Assembly: GCA_937967685.1 (NCBI GenBank)
Contig: CALBTX010000055.1
Location: 1-18,942, forward strand
Source of the DNA: an uncultured Bacillaceae bacterium
GTDB taxonomy: Bacteria; Bacillota; Bacilli; Caldalkalibacillales; Caldalkalibacillaceae
Direction: 5' to 3'
Length of the DNA: 18,942 bases
Positions within the stretch are counted from its first letter, which is position 1; every line of letters begins with the position of its first letter. Of this stretch, positions 6,336 through 14,221 are shown piece after piece. A model generated the notes under the pieces. That model was not told the origin of the DNA. It saw only the letters and a list, made by a program, of their open reading frames with translations, and searched no databases. The position numbers and the translations under genes are program-made.

Positions 6336-8147
6336 TTAAAATTTGACACCTGACGAATGATAAACCCAGTCGGCCACATCGCCAAAAACATCAATCGCTC
6401 GGTTCTTGGTGCCTGAATCTTGGTTAAGATTGAGAACGACGATGACATAACGAGGAGTTTGTTGCGGAAAATATCCGGCAAACCAATGGTGAATGTATCC
6501 CCCGTTAGCCTGAGCACTTTCAGGGGCGAGTTCAGCTGTTCCCGTTTTTCCAGCCGCTTGCCAATCTTTTTCGCTTAAGCGCCCAGCCGTTCCGCGATCA
6601 ACGACTTGGGCCAGCAGCCTTTGCAATTGATAGGCCGTGTAAGCTGAAATGGTCTCTCCGGGCGGCTCTTGGTCCTGGAAACGGTAAAACGTACCTCCCG
6701 TTTCATATGTGATCTCATTAACCACTTTCACTTGCTGCCTGTGGCCCCCGTTGGCAATCGTCGCCAGCATATTGGCCACGGCTAACGGAGTCACCTGCAC
6801 GTCCAGCTGACCGATGCCCGTTTGCCGCAAATAGTTTGGATCAGCCAATTCCTCCGCTGTCCTGAATTCATGGAACACTTGTCCGACTTGCTCATCTGCA
6901 AGCTGCGCGAAAGAACCAAGATGGAACAATTCTTCAGTCGACCAACCAACACGGTCCAGCAAACCAAGTTTTTCGGCATATGCGGTGAGCCGTTCGGCCC
7001 CCAGCTGTTCGGCCAATTGGCCAAAAACAATATTGCACGATTCGGCAAACGCTTGCTCAAACGTGAGCTGCCCATGCCCTTCCTCCTGCCAGCAATGAAA
7101 CGGCGTGCCTTCCAGGACACCTGCACATGTAAATGTTTGCCCAAATTCGGCCAACCCTTCTTCGAGTGCGGCAGCGGCGGTCACGATTTTAAAAACTGAT
7201 CCGGGTGCATAGCGAACGAGCGCTTTATTTTCCCACGCCTCACTCATTTGAGTCGTGTCAACCACCTGCGGTCTGCTGGCCATGGCCAAAATCTCCCGAG
7301 TGTCAATATCGAGGATCAGTGCCGTCCCTTCTTCAATACCGCGCCTGTCCAGTGCGTTTTCCACCGCCCTTTGCCAAGCAAAATCGAGCGTCGTTTGGAC
7401 ATTCAAGGGATAAAAAGGATTATGTCCGGACGAATATTTGATCCCCATCCCCTGCAACAAATTCCCCTGCCCGTCAACAAAATAGGACAGTGTCGTCGGA
7501 TCCATGCCCTGCAAAAATGATTCAAACGTGCGCTCCAAACCGCTGATGCCGACCAAACTGTTTTCCTCGAGCCATCCTTGACGCAACTCTTCGGCGTACT
7601 GAGCCTTCACCCATTCCGCATTTTCGCCGATAAATCCGATGAGATGCCGTGCCGCCAACTGTTCATCGTCATACCTTAATTCGTAAGGGACGCCTAATAT
7701 GCCGGGAATGTCCAGACGGTTGATCTCTTCCGCCTGTTGTTCGGTCAAGCGCAAAAGATCTCCGCCCTGATGATAGACACTCGGTTCTTGCACCGTTTCC
7801 AGATCGGCCATGAACTCTTCAGGCGTTAATTGCAACTGTTCGGCCACTTTTTCTATTTGAGTTTCATCTATAGCAACCTGCTTGGAAACAGGATAAAGCA
7901 CTAAAACATAAATGGATGCACTTGTAAAATCATGGCCATGCCGGTCTGTAATCGCTCCCCGACCGCTGTCCAAGACCAGTTGCTGTTGACGTTGTCCAAC
8001 GGCCTGTTTGATTAAATTAATGTCGTGACGGGAAAAACTTTCTGTTCCCACTAATTGAATATAGGCCAAACGGCTTAAAAGAAGAAAGATGACACCCGTA
8101 AAAACGACCAGCAACCAGATGTGCCGCTGCAAATGCCGTCCGTTCAT
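6336..8147 (-). CDS. pbpI: Class B penicillin-binding protein (transpeptidase), PbpI/YrrR type
   Basis: Membrane-anchored DD-transpeptidase that cross-links peptidoglycan outside the cell. The 603-residue protein has a single N-terminal membrane segment (about 12-31), the class B dimerisation region with SGRGAITDRHG (61-71), and the penicillin-binding domain with SVFK (317-320, catalytic S317), SCN (370-372) and KTG (534-536). No glycosyltransferase domain is present. The position next to greA matches pbpI/yrrR of B. subtilis, whose product is of similar length. The ATG at 8147 is chosen because it lies 8 bases after AGGGGG; the in-frame GTG at 8156 is part of that site. The gene follows the greA terminator, so it must have its own promoter in the short gap, where I see no convincing one. 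The conserved housekeeping block ends with this gene. Confidence 0.92.
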   Translation of the reverse strand: MNGRHLQRHIWLLVVFTGVIFLLLSRLAYIQLVGTESFSRHDINLIKQAVGQRQQQLVLDSGRGAITDRHGHDFTSASIYVLVLYPVSKQVAIDETQIEKVAEQLQLTPEEFMADLETVQEPSVYHQGGDLLRLTEQQAEEINRLDIPGILGVPYELRYDDEQLAARHLIGFIGENAEWVKAQYAEELRQGWLEENSLVGISGLERTFESFLQGMDPTTLSYFVDGQGNLLQGMGIKYSSGHNPFYPLNVQTTLDFAWQRAVENALDRRGIEEGTALILDIDTREILAMASRPQVVDTTQMSEAWENKALVRYAPGSVFKIVTAAAALEEGLAEFGQTFTCAGVLEGTPFHCWQEEGHGQLTFEQAFAESCNIVFGQLAEQLGAERLTAYAEKLGLLDRVGWSTEELFHLGSFAQLADEQVGQVFHEFRTAEELADPNYLRQTGIGQLDVQVTPLAVANMLATIANGGHRQQVKVVNEITYETGGTFYRFQDQEPPGETISAYTAYQLQRLLAQVVDRGTAGRLSEKDWQAAGKTGTAELAPESAQANGGYIHHWFAGYFPQQTPRYVIVVLNLNQDSGTKNRAIDVFGDVADWVYHSSGVKF

Positions 8148-8219
8148 TGGACTCACCCCCTCGCTATCCTCTGGAAAATTCAGCGAACATCACTATCTTC
8201 ATTGTGGACAAGTCGGCAC

Positions 8220-8251
8220 AAAAAAAGACGCTGTCAATCGTCACAGCGTCT
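8220..8251 (-). terminator. Intrinsic terminator downstream of greA
   Basis: On the minus strand AGACGCTGT and ACAGCGTCT (8251-8243 and 8234-8226) form a perfect 9-bp stem with an 8-base loop, followed by T residues to 8220. It closes the greA transcript after the repeat array and separates it from pbpI. Confidence 0.9.
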
Positions 8252-8300
8252 CTCATCATCCTGGTTCGCTATGTCTTTCAGTGTCAAACCCGCTATGCTT

Positions 8301-8452
8301 AATGCACCCTGTTTATGATGAATCGCGTTATGGTGCACCACATTTTGATACATGGTGTTTTGGTGCACCGCGCTTTGATGCACCACATTTTGATGCACCG
8401 CACTTTGATGCATGGCGTTTTTGGTGCACCGCGTTTTAATGCATCGCGTCGT
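8301..8452. repeat. 15-bp-period tandem repeat array in the greA-pbpI gap
   Basis: The 329 bases between greA and pbpI hold this array and the terminator. The repeat units are imperfect, about ten copies, typified on the plus strand by GATGCACCACATTTT (8377-8391) and GATGCACCGCACTTT (8392-8406). One unit has 16 bases and another is slightly longer. Most units centre on TGCA; three form the palindrome GGTGCACC (8332-8339, 8362-8369, 8423-8430). On the minus strand the frame is open for 80 codons directly after the greA stop and gives five-residue repeats such as AVHQN and VVHQS. No separate ribosome binding site exists for it, so translation is doubtful. Confidence 0.85.
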
Positions 8453-8476
8453 CTTTCGGGGGTCTTCCTGATTCAC

Positions 8477-8950
8477 TTAACGTATTTCGAGAATCTTCAC
8501 TTCCATGTCTCCCCCTGGTGTTTGAATGACCACTTTTTCTCCTTGACTACGGCCAATCAAACCTTGGGCCATCGGAGAATCGTTGGATATTTTGCCGGCC
8601 AACGGGTCGGCTTCCGTTGTACCGACGATCGTGTATTCTTCTCTTTCTCCGTCAGGCAACTCTTGAAAGACGACCGTTTTCCCGACGGAGACAACGTCCG
8701 TTTGACTCTGATCGGTCTCAATGATTTTTGCATTGCGAATCATTTTTTCCAACTGGGCGATTCTTGATTCGACGAACGCCTGCTCATCTTTAGCTGCATC
8801 GTATTCGGAATTCTCGCTTAAATCGCCGTAACTACGAGCCGCTTTGATTTTCTCCACGACTTCCTTCCTTTTTTCCGTCACCAAATACTCCAGTTCTTCC
8901 TGTAATTTACGCAAACCTTCCTCAGTGACTAAAGTTTCTTTTTCCGCCAT
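8477..8950 (-). CDS. greA: Transcription elongation factor GreA
   Basis: Binds the secondary channel of RNA polymerase and stimulates cleavage of backtracked transcripts. At 157 residues it has standard length. The N-terminal coiled coil carries the tip motif DLSENSEYDAAKDEQ (about 43-57), whose acidic residues reach the active site. The C-terminal FKBP-like domain includes GTTEADPLAGKISNDSP and ends normally with VKILEI. AGGAGGAGG lies 4 bases before the ATG. It sits directly after mltG, without the yrrM-yrrN-yrrO-udk genes found between them in B. subtilis. The same reading frame continues open for 80 codons beyond the single TAA stop, into the repeat array. Confidence 0.97.
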   Translation of the reverse strand: MAEKETLVTEEGLRKLQEELEYLVTEKRKEVVEKIKAARSYGDLSENSEYDAAKDEQAFVESRIAQLEKMIRNAKIIETDQSQTDVVSVGKTVVFQELPDGEREEYTIVGTTEADPLAGKISNDSPMAQGLIGRSQGEKVVIQTPGGDMEVKILEIR

Positions 8951-9049
8951 ACGTCCTCCTCCTGTAGATCAGCATTTCTCTCTGGCCAACATGATAACCC
9001 ATGTTTTCCAAATGGAACCGAGCGTTCATTATTAACGCTGAAAATCCGC

Positions 9050-10438
9050 TTAACCCTCTTCATTTTCCCCTTCGCTTCCATCTTCGCTTTTCTGTTCGTT
9101 TTCTCTGCTCAAGCGGTCATTTTCCTGATGTTCTTCATACGTTTCTGCAAAATAATGCTCGCCGGAACCGTCTTTTTTCGTCACATAATATAAGTAATCG
9201 TGTTCTGCCGGATTTAAAGCAGCCATGATCGATTTTAAGCTGGGCACCGCAATGGGTCCCGGGGGTAAATCTTCGTATTGATACGTATTATATGGATGGT
9301 CCATTTGCACATGTTCGTTCAAAAGACGTTCGACATGTTCATCCAGGGCATACTGGACCGTTGCATCCACTTCCAACAGCATTCCTTTTTCCAAACGATT
9401 ATAAATTACCCCGGCAATCATTTCCCGTTCGGCATCGACCGCCGCTTCCCGTTCGACGATGGAAGCCAATGTGACAATTTCGTACATCGTCAATTCATGT
9501 TCTTCTGCCGCTTCCTGCCATTGTTCACGATAAACCGCCTCAAATTGCTCTAACATCTTGCGGATGATCTCTTCCTCTTCCGTATTGGCATACACATCAT
9601 ATGTCTCCGGATATAAAAATCCTTCCAGGCGATAATCCCTTCCCTCAACCTCATCGGGAATTTCGGAAACGAAAGTCACATCGCTGAAATCACCCTCGTT
9701 AACCAAACGTAAAAATGTCTCCTTGTCAACCAACCCCTCTTGAGACAGATGCTCGGCGATCTGTTCGACGGTGTATCCTTCGGGAATGGTAAACCGGACG
9801 GTGTCCTCATGTAAAATCCCTTCCTGCAGGTGCTGGATGATCTGATCCAATTCCATGCTTGGCGATAAATGATATTTTCCGGCTTGAAAACCGCTCTCAT
9901 TCTTTAAACGAACATAATAATAGAAAATCCTCTCGTTATGAATCAATCCGTTTTCCTTCAATATGGAAGCAATCTGGGCCGTCGAGGAACCGAGCGGAAT
10001 TTCAATTTCAACCTCTTCGTCGGATTCAGGATCGACCGGCTGCAGCTGGCTATAAACATAGTATCCCCCACTTGCCGCAATTATAAGACCTAAGAAAAAG
10101 ATAATTCCCAAAGTAATCAAAACAACCTTCGTTCCTGAAAACGAATATGCTTTAACAAACTGTTCATCGTCAAAATATTCTTCTTGTTTAAGTTCCCCCT
10201 GTTTATCGATGGCATGTGCGTTTTCCGGATAATCGTCCTCGGGCTGTTTTTCCTGGGCATGTTCTTTGTCGAGATGATCTTCCTCTTGGTGTTCTTCTTC
10301 TTGATGTTCTTTCTCTGGATGTTCTTCCTCTTGACGACCTTCCTCTTGATGCTCGTCTCCCGGCTGTTTTTCTGGATGTTCTTCCCCCGGGCGTTCTTCC
10401 TCCGGCAAGTCTTTTCTTGATTTCTCGCGGTCAGACAT
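9050..10438 (-). CDS. mltG: Endolytic murein transglycosylase MltG (YceG/YrrL) with repeat-rich N-terminal tail
   Basis: Membrane-bound lytic transglycosylase that cuts nascent glycan strands and is thought to set their length. The 462-residue form starts at the ATG at 10438, 5 bases after GAGGAGGAG; longer in-frame readings to 10462 run through that site and are rejected. Layout: a cytoplasmic tail of about 100 very charged residues, one membrane segment (about 103-125), a LysM-like region (about 143-200) and the YceG catalytic domain, with the catalytic glutamate in ASIVEREA (E329) and NRLEKGMLLEVDATVQYAL. The C-terminus ends in an acidic tail. The N-terminal tail is unusual: Glu-rich with histidines at 30, 40, 45, 50, 55 and 60, encoded by 15-bp repeats. 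The gene follows the yrzB terminator and probably has its own promoter. Confidence 0.95.
   Translation of the reverse strand: MSDREKSRKDLPEEERPGEEHPEKQPGDEHQEEGRQEEEHPEKEHQEEEHQEEDHLDKEHAQEKQPEDDYPENAHAIDKQGELKQEEYFDDEQFVKAYSFSGTKVVLITLGIIFFLGLIIAASGGYYVYSQLQPVDPESDEEVEIEIPLGSSTAQIASILKENGLIHNERIFYYYVRLKNESGFQAGKYHLSPSMELDQIIQHLQEGILHEDTVRFTIPEGYTVEQIAEHLSQEGLVDKETFLRLVNEGDFSDVTFVSEIPDEVEGRDYRLEGFLYPETYDVYANTEEEEIIRKMLEQFEAVYREQWQEAAEEHELTMYEIVTLASIVEREAAVDAEREMIAGVIYNRLEKGMLLEVDATVQYALDEHVERLLNEHVQMDHPYNTYQYEDLPPGPIAVPSLKSIMAALNPAEHDYLYYVTKKDGSGEHYFAETYEEHQENDRLSRENEQKSEDGSEGENEEG
10273..10404. repeat. 15-bp-period repeats coding the MltG acidic/His tail
   Basis: Nine successive imperfect units are visible on the plus strand, typified by GATGTTCTTCCTCTT (10318-10332), with one unit of 12 bases (10363-10374). 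Read on the minus strand each full unit gives five residues of the pattern (E/Q)-E-(E/D)-H-x, so length changes by whole units keep the frame. The units drift most at the right-hand (N-terminal) end. Confidence 0.8.
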
Positions 10439-10464
10439 GCACACTCCTCCTCTCGCCATCACCC

Positions 10465-10470
10465 ATTATA
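10465..10470 (-). promoter_or_regulatory. Possible -10 box of an mltG promoter
   Basis: TATAAT (10470-10465) lies between the yrzB terminator and the mltG ribosome binding site, about 27 bases before the start codon. No good -35 box occurs at the right distance, because the terminator hairpin occupies that place. The call rests on the perfect hexamer and on the need for a promoter after a terminator. Confidence 0.35.
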
Positions 10471-10474
10471 CACC

Positions 10475-10502
10475 AAAAAAAGCCATCATGTACTTTGATG
10501 GC
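10475..10502 (-). terminator. Intrinsic terminator overlapping the yrzB stop codon
   Basis: On the minus strand GCCATCA and TGATGGC form a 7-bp stem with a 7-base loop, followed by seven T residues (10481-10475). The yrzB TGA stop (10488-10486) is inside the right arm of the hairpin. It ends the alaS-ireB-ruvX-yrzB transcript before mltG. Confidence 0.8.
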
Positions 10503-10782
10503 CTTTCAAGTCTTCGTCTTCTAAAACCGTTTGAAACGTCGATTCGACGATATCCCATTCCTCATCATCTTCAATCAAATAAAGTGCCAGCTCTTCATTA
10601 TCTCCTTCTTCATAACGAAAGGCGTACACTTCATCAACTTCCGGATCGCCTTCTTCAGGAATGACCAGCATGTATTGCTTTCCCGTTTGTTCAACATCAA
10701 ACTTGAAGAGCACTTCAAAAACTTCTTCATTCCCTTCCTGATCGGGAATGATCACTCTTTCAACTTCTTCTTGATCAGACAT
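10486..10782 (-). CDS. yrzB: DUF1292 family protein (YrzB-like)
   Basis: Small, strongly acidic protein of 98 residues from the DUF1292 family, which is common in Firmicutes and has no established function. The family core is visible as VIIPDQEGNEEVFEVLFKF (about 10-28) and EVDEVYAFRYEE, followed by ALYLIEDDEEWDIVES. It lies 14 bases after ruvX, in the conserved ireB-ruvX-yrzB order, and is co-transcribed with them. The ATG at 10782 is preferred because AGGTG lies 6 bases before it; the GTG at 10791 is part of that binding site. The terminator hairpin overlaps its stop codon. Recognition rests on sequence and gene order together. Confidence 0.9.
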   Translation of the reverse strand: MSDQEEVERVIIPDQEGNEEVFEVLFKFDVEQTGKQYMLVIPEEGDPEVDEVYAFRYEEGDNEELALYLIEDDEEWDIVESTFQTVLEDEDLKGHQST

Positions 10783-10796
10783 GTTTAACACCTGCT

Positions 10797-11216
10797 TTAT
10801 GATCTGTTTTGAGCGTCCAGGTAACTTTGCAAAATCAATGTAGCCGCCATTTTGTCAATCGCTTGCTTTCTTTTCCTGCGGCTGACTTCCGCTTGGACAA
10901 GAACGCGTTCCGCGGAGCGGGTCGATAGTCTTTCGTCCCACAGTTTGACGGGGAGATCAAACGCTTTTTCCAGCTGTCGGGCGAAGCGCTGGCACTCTTT
11001 TCCCATCTCTCCGATGCTGCCGTTCATGTTTTTAGGCAGCCCGACGATCACTTGGCCCACTTCAAACCGCCGGATCAGTTCTGCCAGACGGTGCAAATCT
11101 GCTTGTAAGGATCCCGTTCGGCGGATGACTTCCACTCCCTGAGCCGTCCACCCCAGCTCGTCACTGATGCTGACGCCGATCCTTTTCTGCCCGACATCCA
11201 GACCCATGATTCTCAA
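10797..11216 (-). CDS. ruvX: RuvX/YqgF-family nuclease (YrrK), putative pre-16S rRNA / Holliday junction nuclease
   Basis: RNase H-fold nuclease. In E. coli the homologue YqgF takes part in 5' end maturation of 16S rRNA, and the family was first labelled as a Holliday junction resolvase. The 139-residue length is normal. Active-site aspartates are seen in MRIMGLDVG (D7) and IDKMAATLILQSYL; the VGLPKNMNG and LWDERLSTRSAE blocks are also typical. The start is TTG at 11216, overlapping the ireB stop by TTGA; the protein then begins MRIMGLD, as in relatives. The ATG at codon 4 (11207) is the alternative and would cut the first strand. The overlap indicates coupling to ireB. Confidence 0.94.
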   Translation of the reverse strand: MRIMGLDVGQKRIGVSISDELGWTAQGVEVIRRTGSLQADLHRLAELIRRFEVGQVIVGLPKNMNGSIGEMGKECQRFARQLEKAFDLPVKLWDERLSTRSAERVLVQAEVSRRKRKQAIDKMAATLILQSYLDAQNRS

Positions 11217-11488
11217 CTTTTGTCTTCATTCCCGTGGTTTTTCAAATAGAAGCTGACCAATTCTTCGATGAGTTCGTCCCGCTCAAGTTTACGAATGAGC
11301 GTCCGGGCATTTTGATGTCTGGGAATGTATGCCGGGTCACCGGAAAGTAAATAGCCGACAATTTGGTTGATCGGGTGGTAACCTTTATCCTCCAGGGCCC
11401 GGTAAACATGAAGCAATACTTCATGCACATCCGCGTCCACCTTTTCCCCTTTCACATTAAATTTCATCGTCCGATCCATTGAACTCAT
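11213..11488 (-). CDS. ireB: IreB family regulatory phosphoprotein (YrzL)
   Basis: Small cytoplasmic protein of the IreB family. In Enterococcus faecalis IreB is phosphorylated by the Ser/Thr kinase IreK and tunes cephalosporin resistance. The 91-residue protein has the highly conserved GYHPINQIVGYLLSGDPAYI and ARTLIRKLERDELIEELV blocks and starts MSSMDRTMKFN, very like B. subtilis YrzL. The ATG at 11488 has GGGGGA 6 bases upstream. The ATG at 11503 with AGGAGG 9 bases upstream would add five residues and cannot be excluded; longer readings are unlikely. Phosphorylatable threonines near the N-terminus are limited to T22 of the longest reading (T7 here). It lies about 75 bases after alaS with no terminator between, so it is probably read through from alaS. 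Confidence 0.94.
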   Translation of the reverse strand: MSSMDRTMKFNVKGEKVDADVHEVLLHVYRALEDKGYHPINQIVGYLLSGDPAYIPRHQNARTLIRKLERDELIEELVSFYLKNHGNEDKS

Positions 11489-11564
11489 CGTCAGTCCCCC
11501 CATCCTATCACCCCTCCTGGGTGAATTTTCCAACGTTGTCCCTTTTCTTATTGTAAACCAAAAC

Positions 11565-14210
11565 TTACGATTGTAAAACGGATTTTAGCAAATCTGGAAC
11601 AATATTCAAGGCGCTGGACAGCTTAGCCGGTTCTTTTCCGCCCGCTTGGGCCATGTCCGGGCGTCCGCCGCCCCCTCCGCCACACCGGGCGGCGACTTCT
11701 TTAATCAATTGACCGGCATGGAAGCCTTGGGCGATTAAATCGTTGCTGACCCAGGAGACGAGAAGCACTTTTTCACCGGCAACAGCCCCTAAAATGACGA
11801 CGCCGGATTCAAGTTTTTGTTTCAACTCATCAACCATTTGCCTGAGATCGTCCATATCCGCAGCGTTCACCTTAGCAGAGATGAGGGAGATGCCGTCGAT
11901 ATCGCGCACTTGATTGATCAGTCCGACTGCTTCGATATGACCAAGTTTTGCCTTTAACGATTCGTTTTCTTTTTCCAATTCCTTGATGTGCGACTGCAAG
12001 TCCTGCGCTCGTTTAGGCAGGTCGGCAACGGTCGACTTTAACGTTTCAGCCACCGTTTTCAATAAAGTCTCGCGTTCGTTCAAATGGCGGTAAGCTTTCT
12101 CGCCGGTGACCGCCTCGATGCGTCTCGTGCCCGCGCCGATGCCTGTTTCGGCAACGATTTTGAACAAACCGATTTCCGCTGTGTTCCGCACGTGGCAGCC
12201 GCCGCACAGCTCCAGGCTGTAATCACCGACTTTAACGACGCGCACCGTGTCCGCATATTTCTCCCCGAACAGCGCCATGGCGCCCATCGCCTTCGCTTCT
12301 TCCAGGGAGCGCATCATCGTTTCCACCTCAAGCTGTTTCCAGATGTATTTGTTGACGATTTGCTCAATTTTGTCCAGCTCTGCAGCGCTCAGCGCATGAA
12401 AGTGCGTGAAATCAAATCGCAGGCGGTCCGGGGCCACCAGAGAACCGGCCTGATTGGCATGTTCACCCAGCACATCTTTCAGCGCCTGGTGCAGCAAATG
12501 AGTCGCCGTATGGTTTTTCACCGTTGCTCTGCGTTGATCCGCATCGACTCGGGCCCAAACGAGATCTCCTTTGCGCAAGTGCCCTTCGCTCATGCGGCCG
12601 ATATGGATATGCTGACCGTTTGGTCCTTTTTGCACGTCTTCCACCTGAAAACGGGCCTTGTTCAGTGTCAACGTCCCCCGATCGGCAACTTGTCCCCCGC
12701 TTTCGGCATAAAAAGGGGTCTGATCCAGGATCACTTGACACGATTGCCCGGCCGAAACGAAATCCACCAACTGATCGTCTTGAATCAGGGCGACCACTTT
12801 CGCCTCGGCTTCCAAACGGTCGTAGCCGACAAAAGCACTTCGCTCGGTGAGCGACGTTAAGACGCTGCCTTGCACCTGCATGCTGTCCACATTTTCACGC
12901 GCTTCCCTCGCTCTTTCGCGCTGGGCCTTCATCTCTTCCTCAAAAGCGGCCAGGTCGACTTCCATCCCCTGTTCGGCGGCAAAATCTTCCGTTAAATCGA
13001 TGGGGAACCCGTACGTATCGTACAATCTAAACGCTTGTTTTCCGGAAATGATCGTTTTTCCTTCTTCTTTCAGTCTGCTGATCATATCAGCCAACATGTT
13101 CAAACCTTCATTCAATGTTTCGTGGAAACGCTCTTCTTCCGTTTTAATCACTCGGGCAATAAAATCCGCTTTATCTTTTACTTCAGGATAATAAGCTTGC
13201 ATAATCTCACCGACGACCGGCGGCAGTTCAAACAGAAACGGTTCGTTCACCCCGAGCACTTTTCCGTAACGCACAGCCCGCCGTAAAAGCCGCCGGATGA
13301 CGTAACCCCTGCCTTCGTTTGACGGCAGGGCACCGTCGCCAATGGCAAAACTGATCGTCCGCACATGATCAGCGATCACTTTAAAGGCCACATCCAGTCC
13401 CGCATCTTCTCCATACGTTTTGCCGGCCATTCGTGCCGTTTTTTGAATGATCGGCTGAAACAGATCGGTATCAAAATTGGTCGGTACATTTTGAATGACG
13501 CTCGCCATCCGCTCCAAACCCATGCCGGTGTCGATGTTTTTTTTCGGCAGCGGCGTATAACTGCCGTCCGGATTATGATTATATTGAGAAAAGACGAGAT
13601 TCCAAATTTCCAAATAACGCTCGTTTTCTCCGCCGGGGAACAGCTCAGGATCTTGCGGATCATCGCCGTATGCTTCTCCCCGGTCATAAAAAATTTCCGT
13701 ATTCGGTCCGCTCGGCCCTTCACCAATATCCCAAAAATTATCTTTCAGGCGAATAATACGCTCTTCGGGAAGGCCGATTTCATGATGCCAAATATGAAAC
13801 GCTTCATCATCTTCGGGATGAATGGTCACGGACAGTTTCTCCGCTTCAAAACCGATCCACCGCGGGTCGGTGAGAAATTCCCAGGCCCAATGAATCGCTT
13901 CCTTTTTAAAATAGTCACCGATCGAAAAATTGCCCAGCATCTCAAAAAAAGTATGATGGCGGGCCGTTTTGCCGACATTTTCAATATCGTTCGTTCGAAT
14001 CGACTTTTGCACATTGACAATGCGGGGATTGTCCGGGATGATCCTGCCGTCAAAATATTTCTTTAATGTGGCCACCCCGCTGTTAATCCATAACAAGGTC
14101 GGATCATCATAAGGAATCAAAGAGGCGCTCGGTTCCACCTGATGCCCTTTTTCTTGAAAGAAGTCCAAAAACATCTGTCTGATCTCGGCCGAGGACAACT
14201 TCTTCATCAT
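11565..14210 (-). CDS. alaS: Alanine--tRNA ligase AlaS
   Basis: Charges tRNA-Ala with alanine and hydrolyses mis-charged Ser/Gly-tRNA. At 881 residues it is full length. The class II catalytic core shows RTNDIENVGKTARHHTFFEM (motif 2 region, 72-91) and the motif 3 region RGYVIRRLLRRAVRYG (301-316). The editing domain shows HTATHLLH (567-574) and CGGCHVRN (669-676), so the zinc ligands H567, H571, C669 and H673 are all present. The C-terminal C-Ala domain ends with a six-glycine GGGGGGRPDMAQAGG block. AGGAGG lies 5 bases before the first of two adjacent ATG codons. It is preceded by a consensus promoter and a terminator-like hairpin in its leader, so attenuation is likely. Confidence 0.98.
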   Translation of the reverse strand: MMKKLSSAEIRQMFLDFFQEKGHQVEPSASLIPYDDPTLLWINSGVATLKKYFDGRIIPDNPRIVNVQKSIRTNDIENVGKTARHHTFFEMLGNFSIGDYFKKEAIHWAWEFLTDPRWIGFEAEKLSVTIHPEDDEAFHIWHHEIGLPEERIIRLKDNFWDIGEGPSGPNTEIFYDRGEAYGDDPQDPELFPGGENERYLEIWNLVFSQYNHNPDGSYTPLPKKNIDTGMGLERMASVIQNVPTNFDTDLFQPIIQKTARMAGKTYGEDAGLDVAFKVIADHVRTISFAIGDGALPSNEGRGYVIRRLLRRAVRYGKVLGVNEPFLFELPPVVGEIMQAYYPEVKDKADFIARVIKTEEERFHETLNEGLNMLADMISRLKEEGKTIISGKQAFRLYDTYGFPIDLTEDFAAEQGMEVDLAAFEEEMKAQRERAREARENVDSMQVQGSVLTSLTERSAFVGYDRLEAEAKVVALIQDDQLVDFVSAGQSCQVILDQTPFYAESGGQVADRGTLTLNKARFQVEDVQKGPNGQHIHIGRMSEGHLRKGDLVWARVDADQRRATVKNHTATHLLHQALKDVLGEHANQAGSLVAPDRLRFDFTHFHALSAAELDKIEQIVNKYIWKQLEVETMMRSLEEAKAMGAMALFGEKYADTVRVVKVGDYSLELCGGCHVRNTAEIGLFKIVAETGIGAGTRRIEAVTGEKAYRHLNERETLLKTVAETLKSTVADLPKRAQDLQSHIKELEKENESLKAKLGHIEAVGLINQVRDIDGISLISAKVNAADMDDLRQMVDELKQKLESGVVILGAVAGEKVLLVSWVSNDLIAQGFHAGQLIKEVAARCGGGGGGRPDMAQAGGKEPAKLSSALNIVPDLLKSVLQS

Positions 14211-14221
14211 CTATACCTCCT

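Noticed and set aside
8089..8439. Plus-strand open frames across the repeat array with HFDAP- or LMHHI-type repeats
   Set aside because: All frames stay open because the repeat length is a multiple of three. The start overlaps the pbpI 5' end on the other strand and no ribosome binding site is present. I also considered a pentapeptide-repeat protein, but the A(D/N)LXX pattern is absent.
8301..8452. CRISPR array
   Set aside because: Units are directly adjacent and only 15 bp long, with no spacers and no cas genes nearby.
12084..12860. Long plus-strand open frame of 258 codons opposite alaS
   Set aside because: It lies entirely antisense to the clear, full-length alaS coding region; it is a shadow of biased codon use.
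13365..14066. Plus-strand open frame of 233 codons opposite the alaS 5' part
   Set aside because: Antisense to the alaS catalytic core, with no ribosome binding site or recognisable protein.
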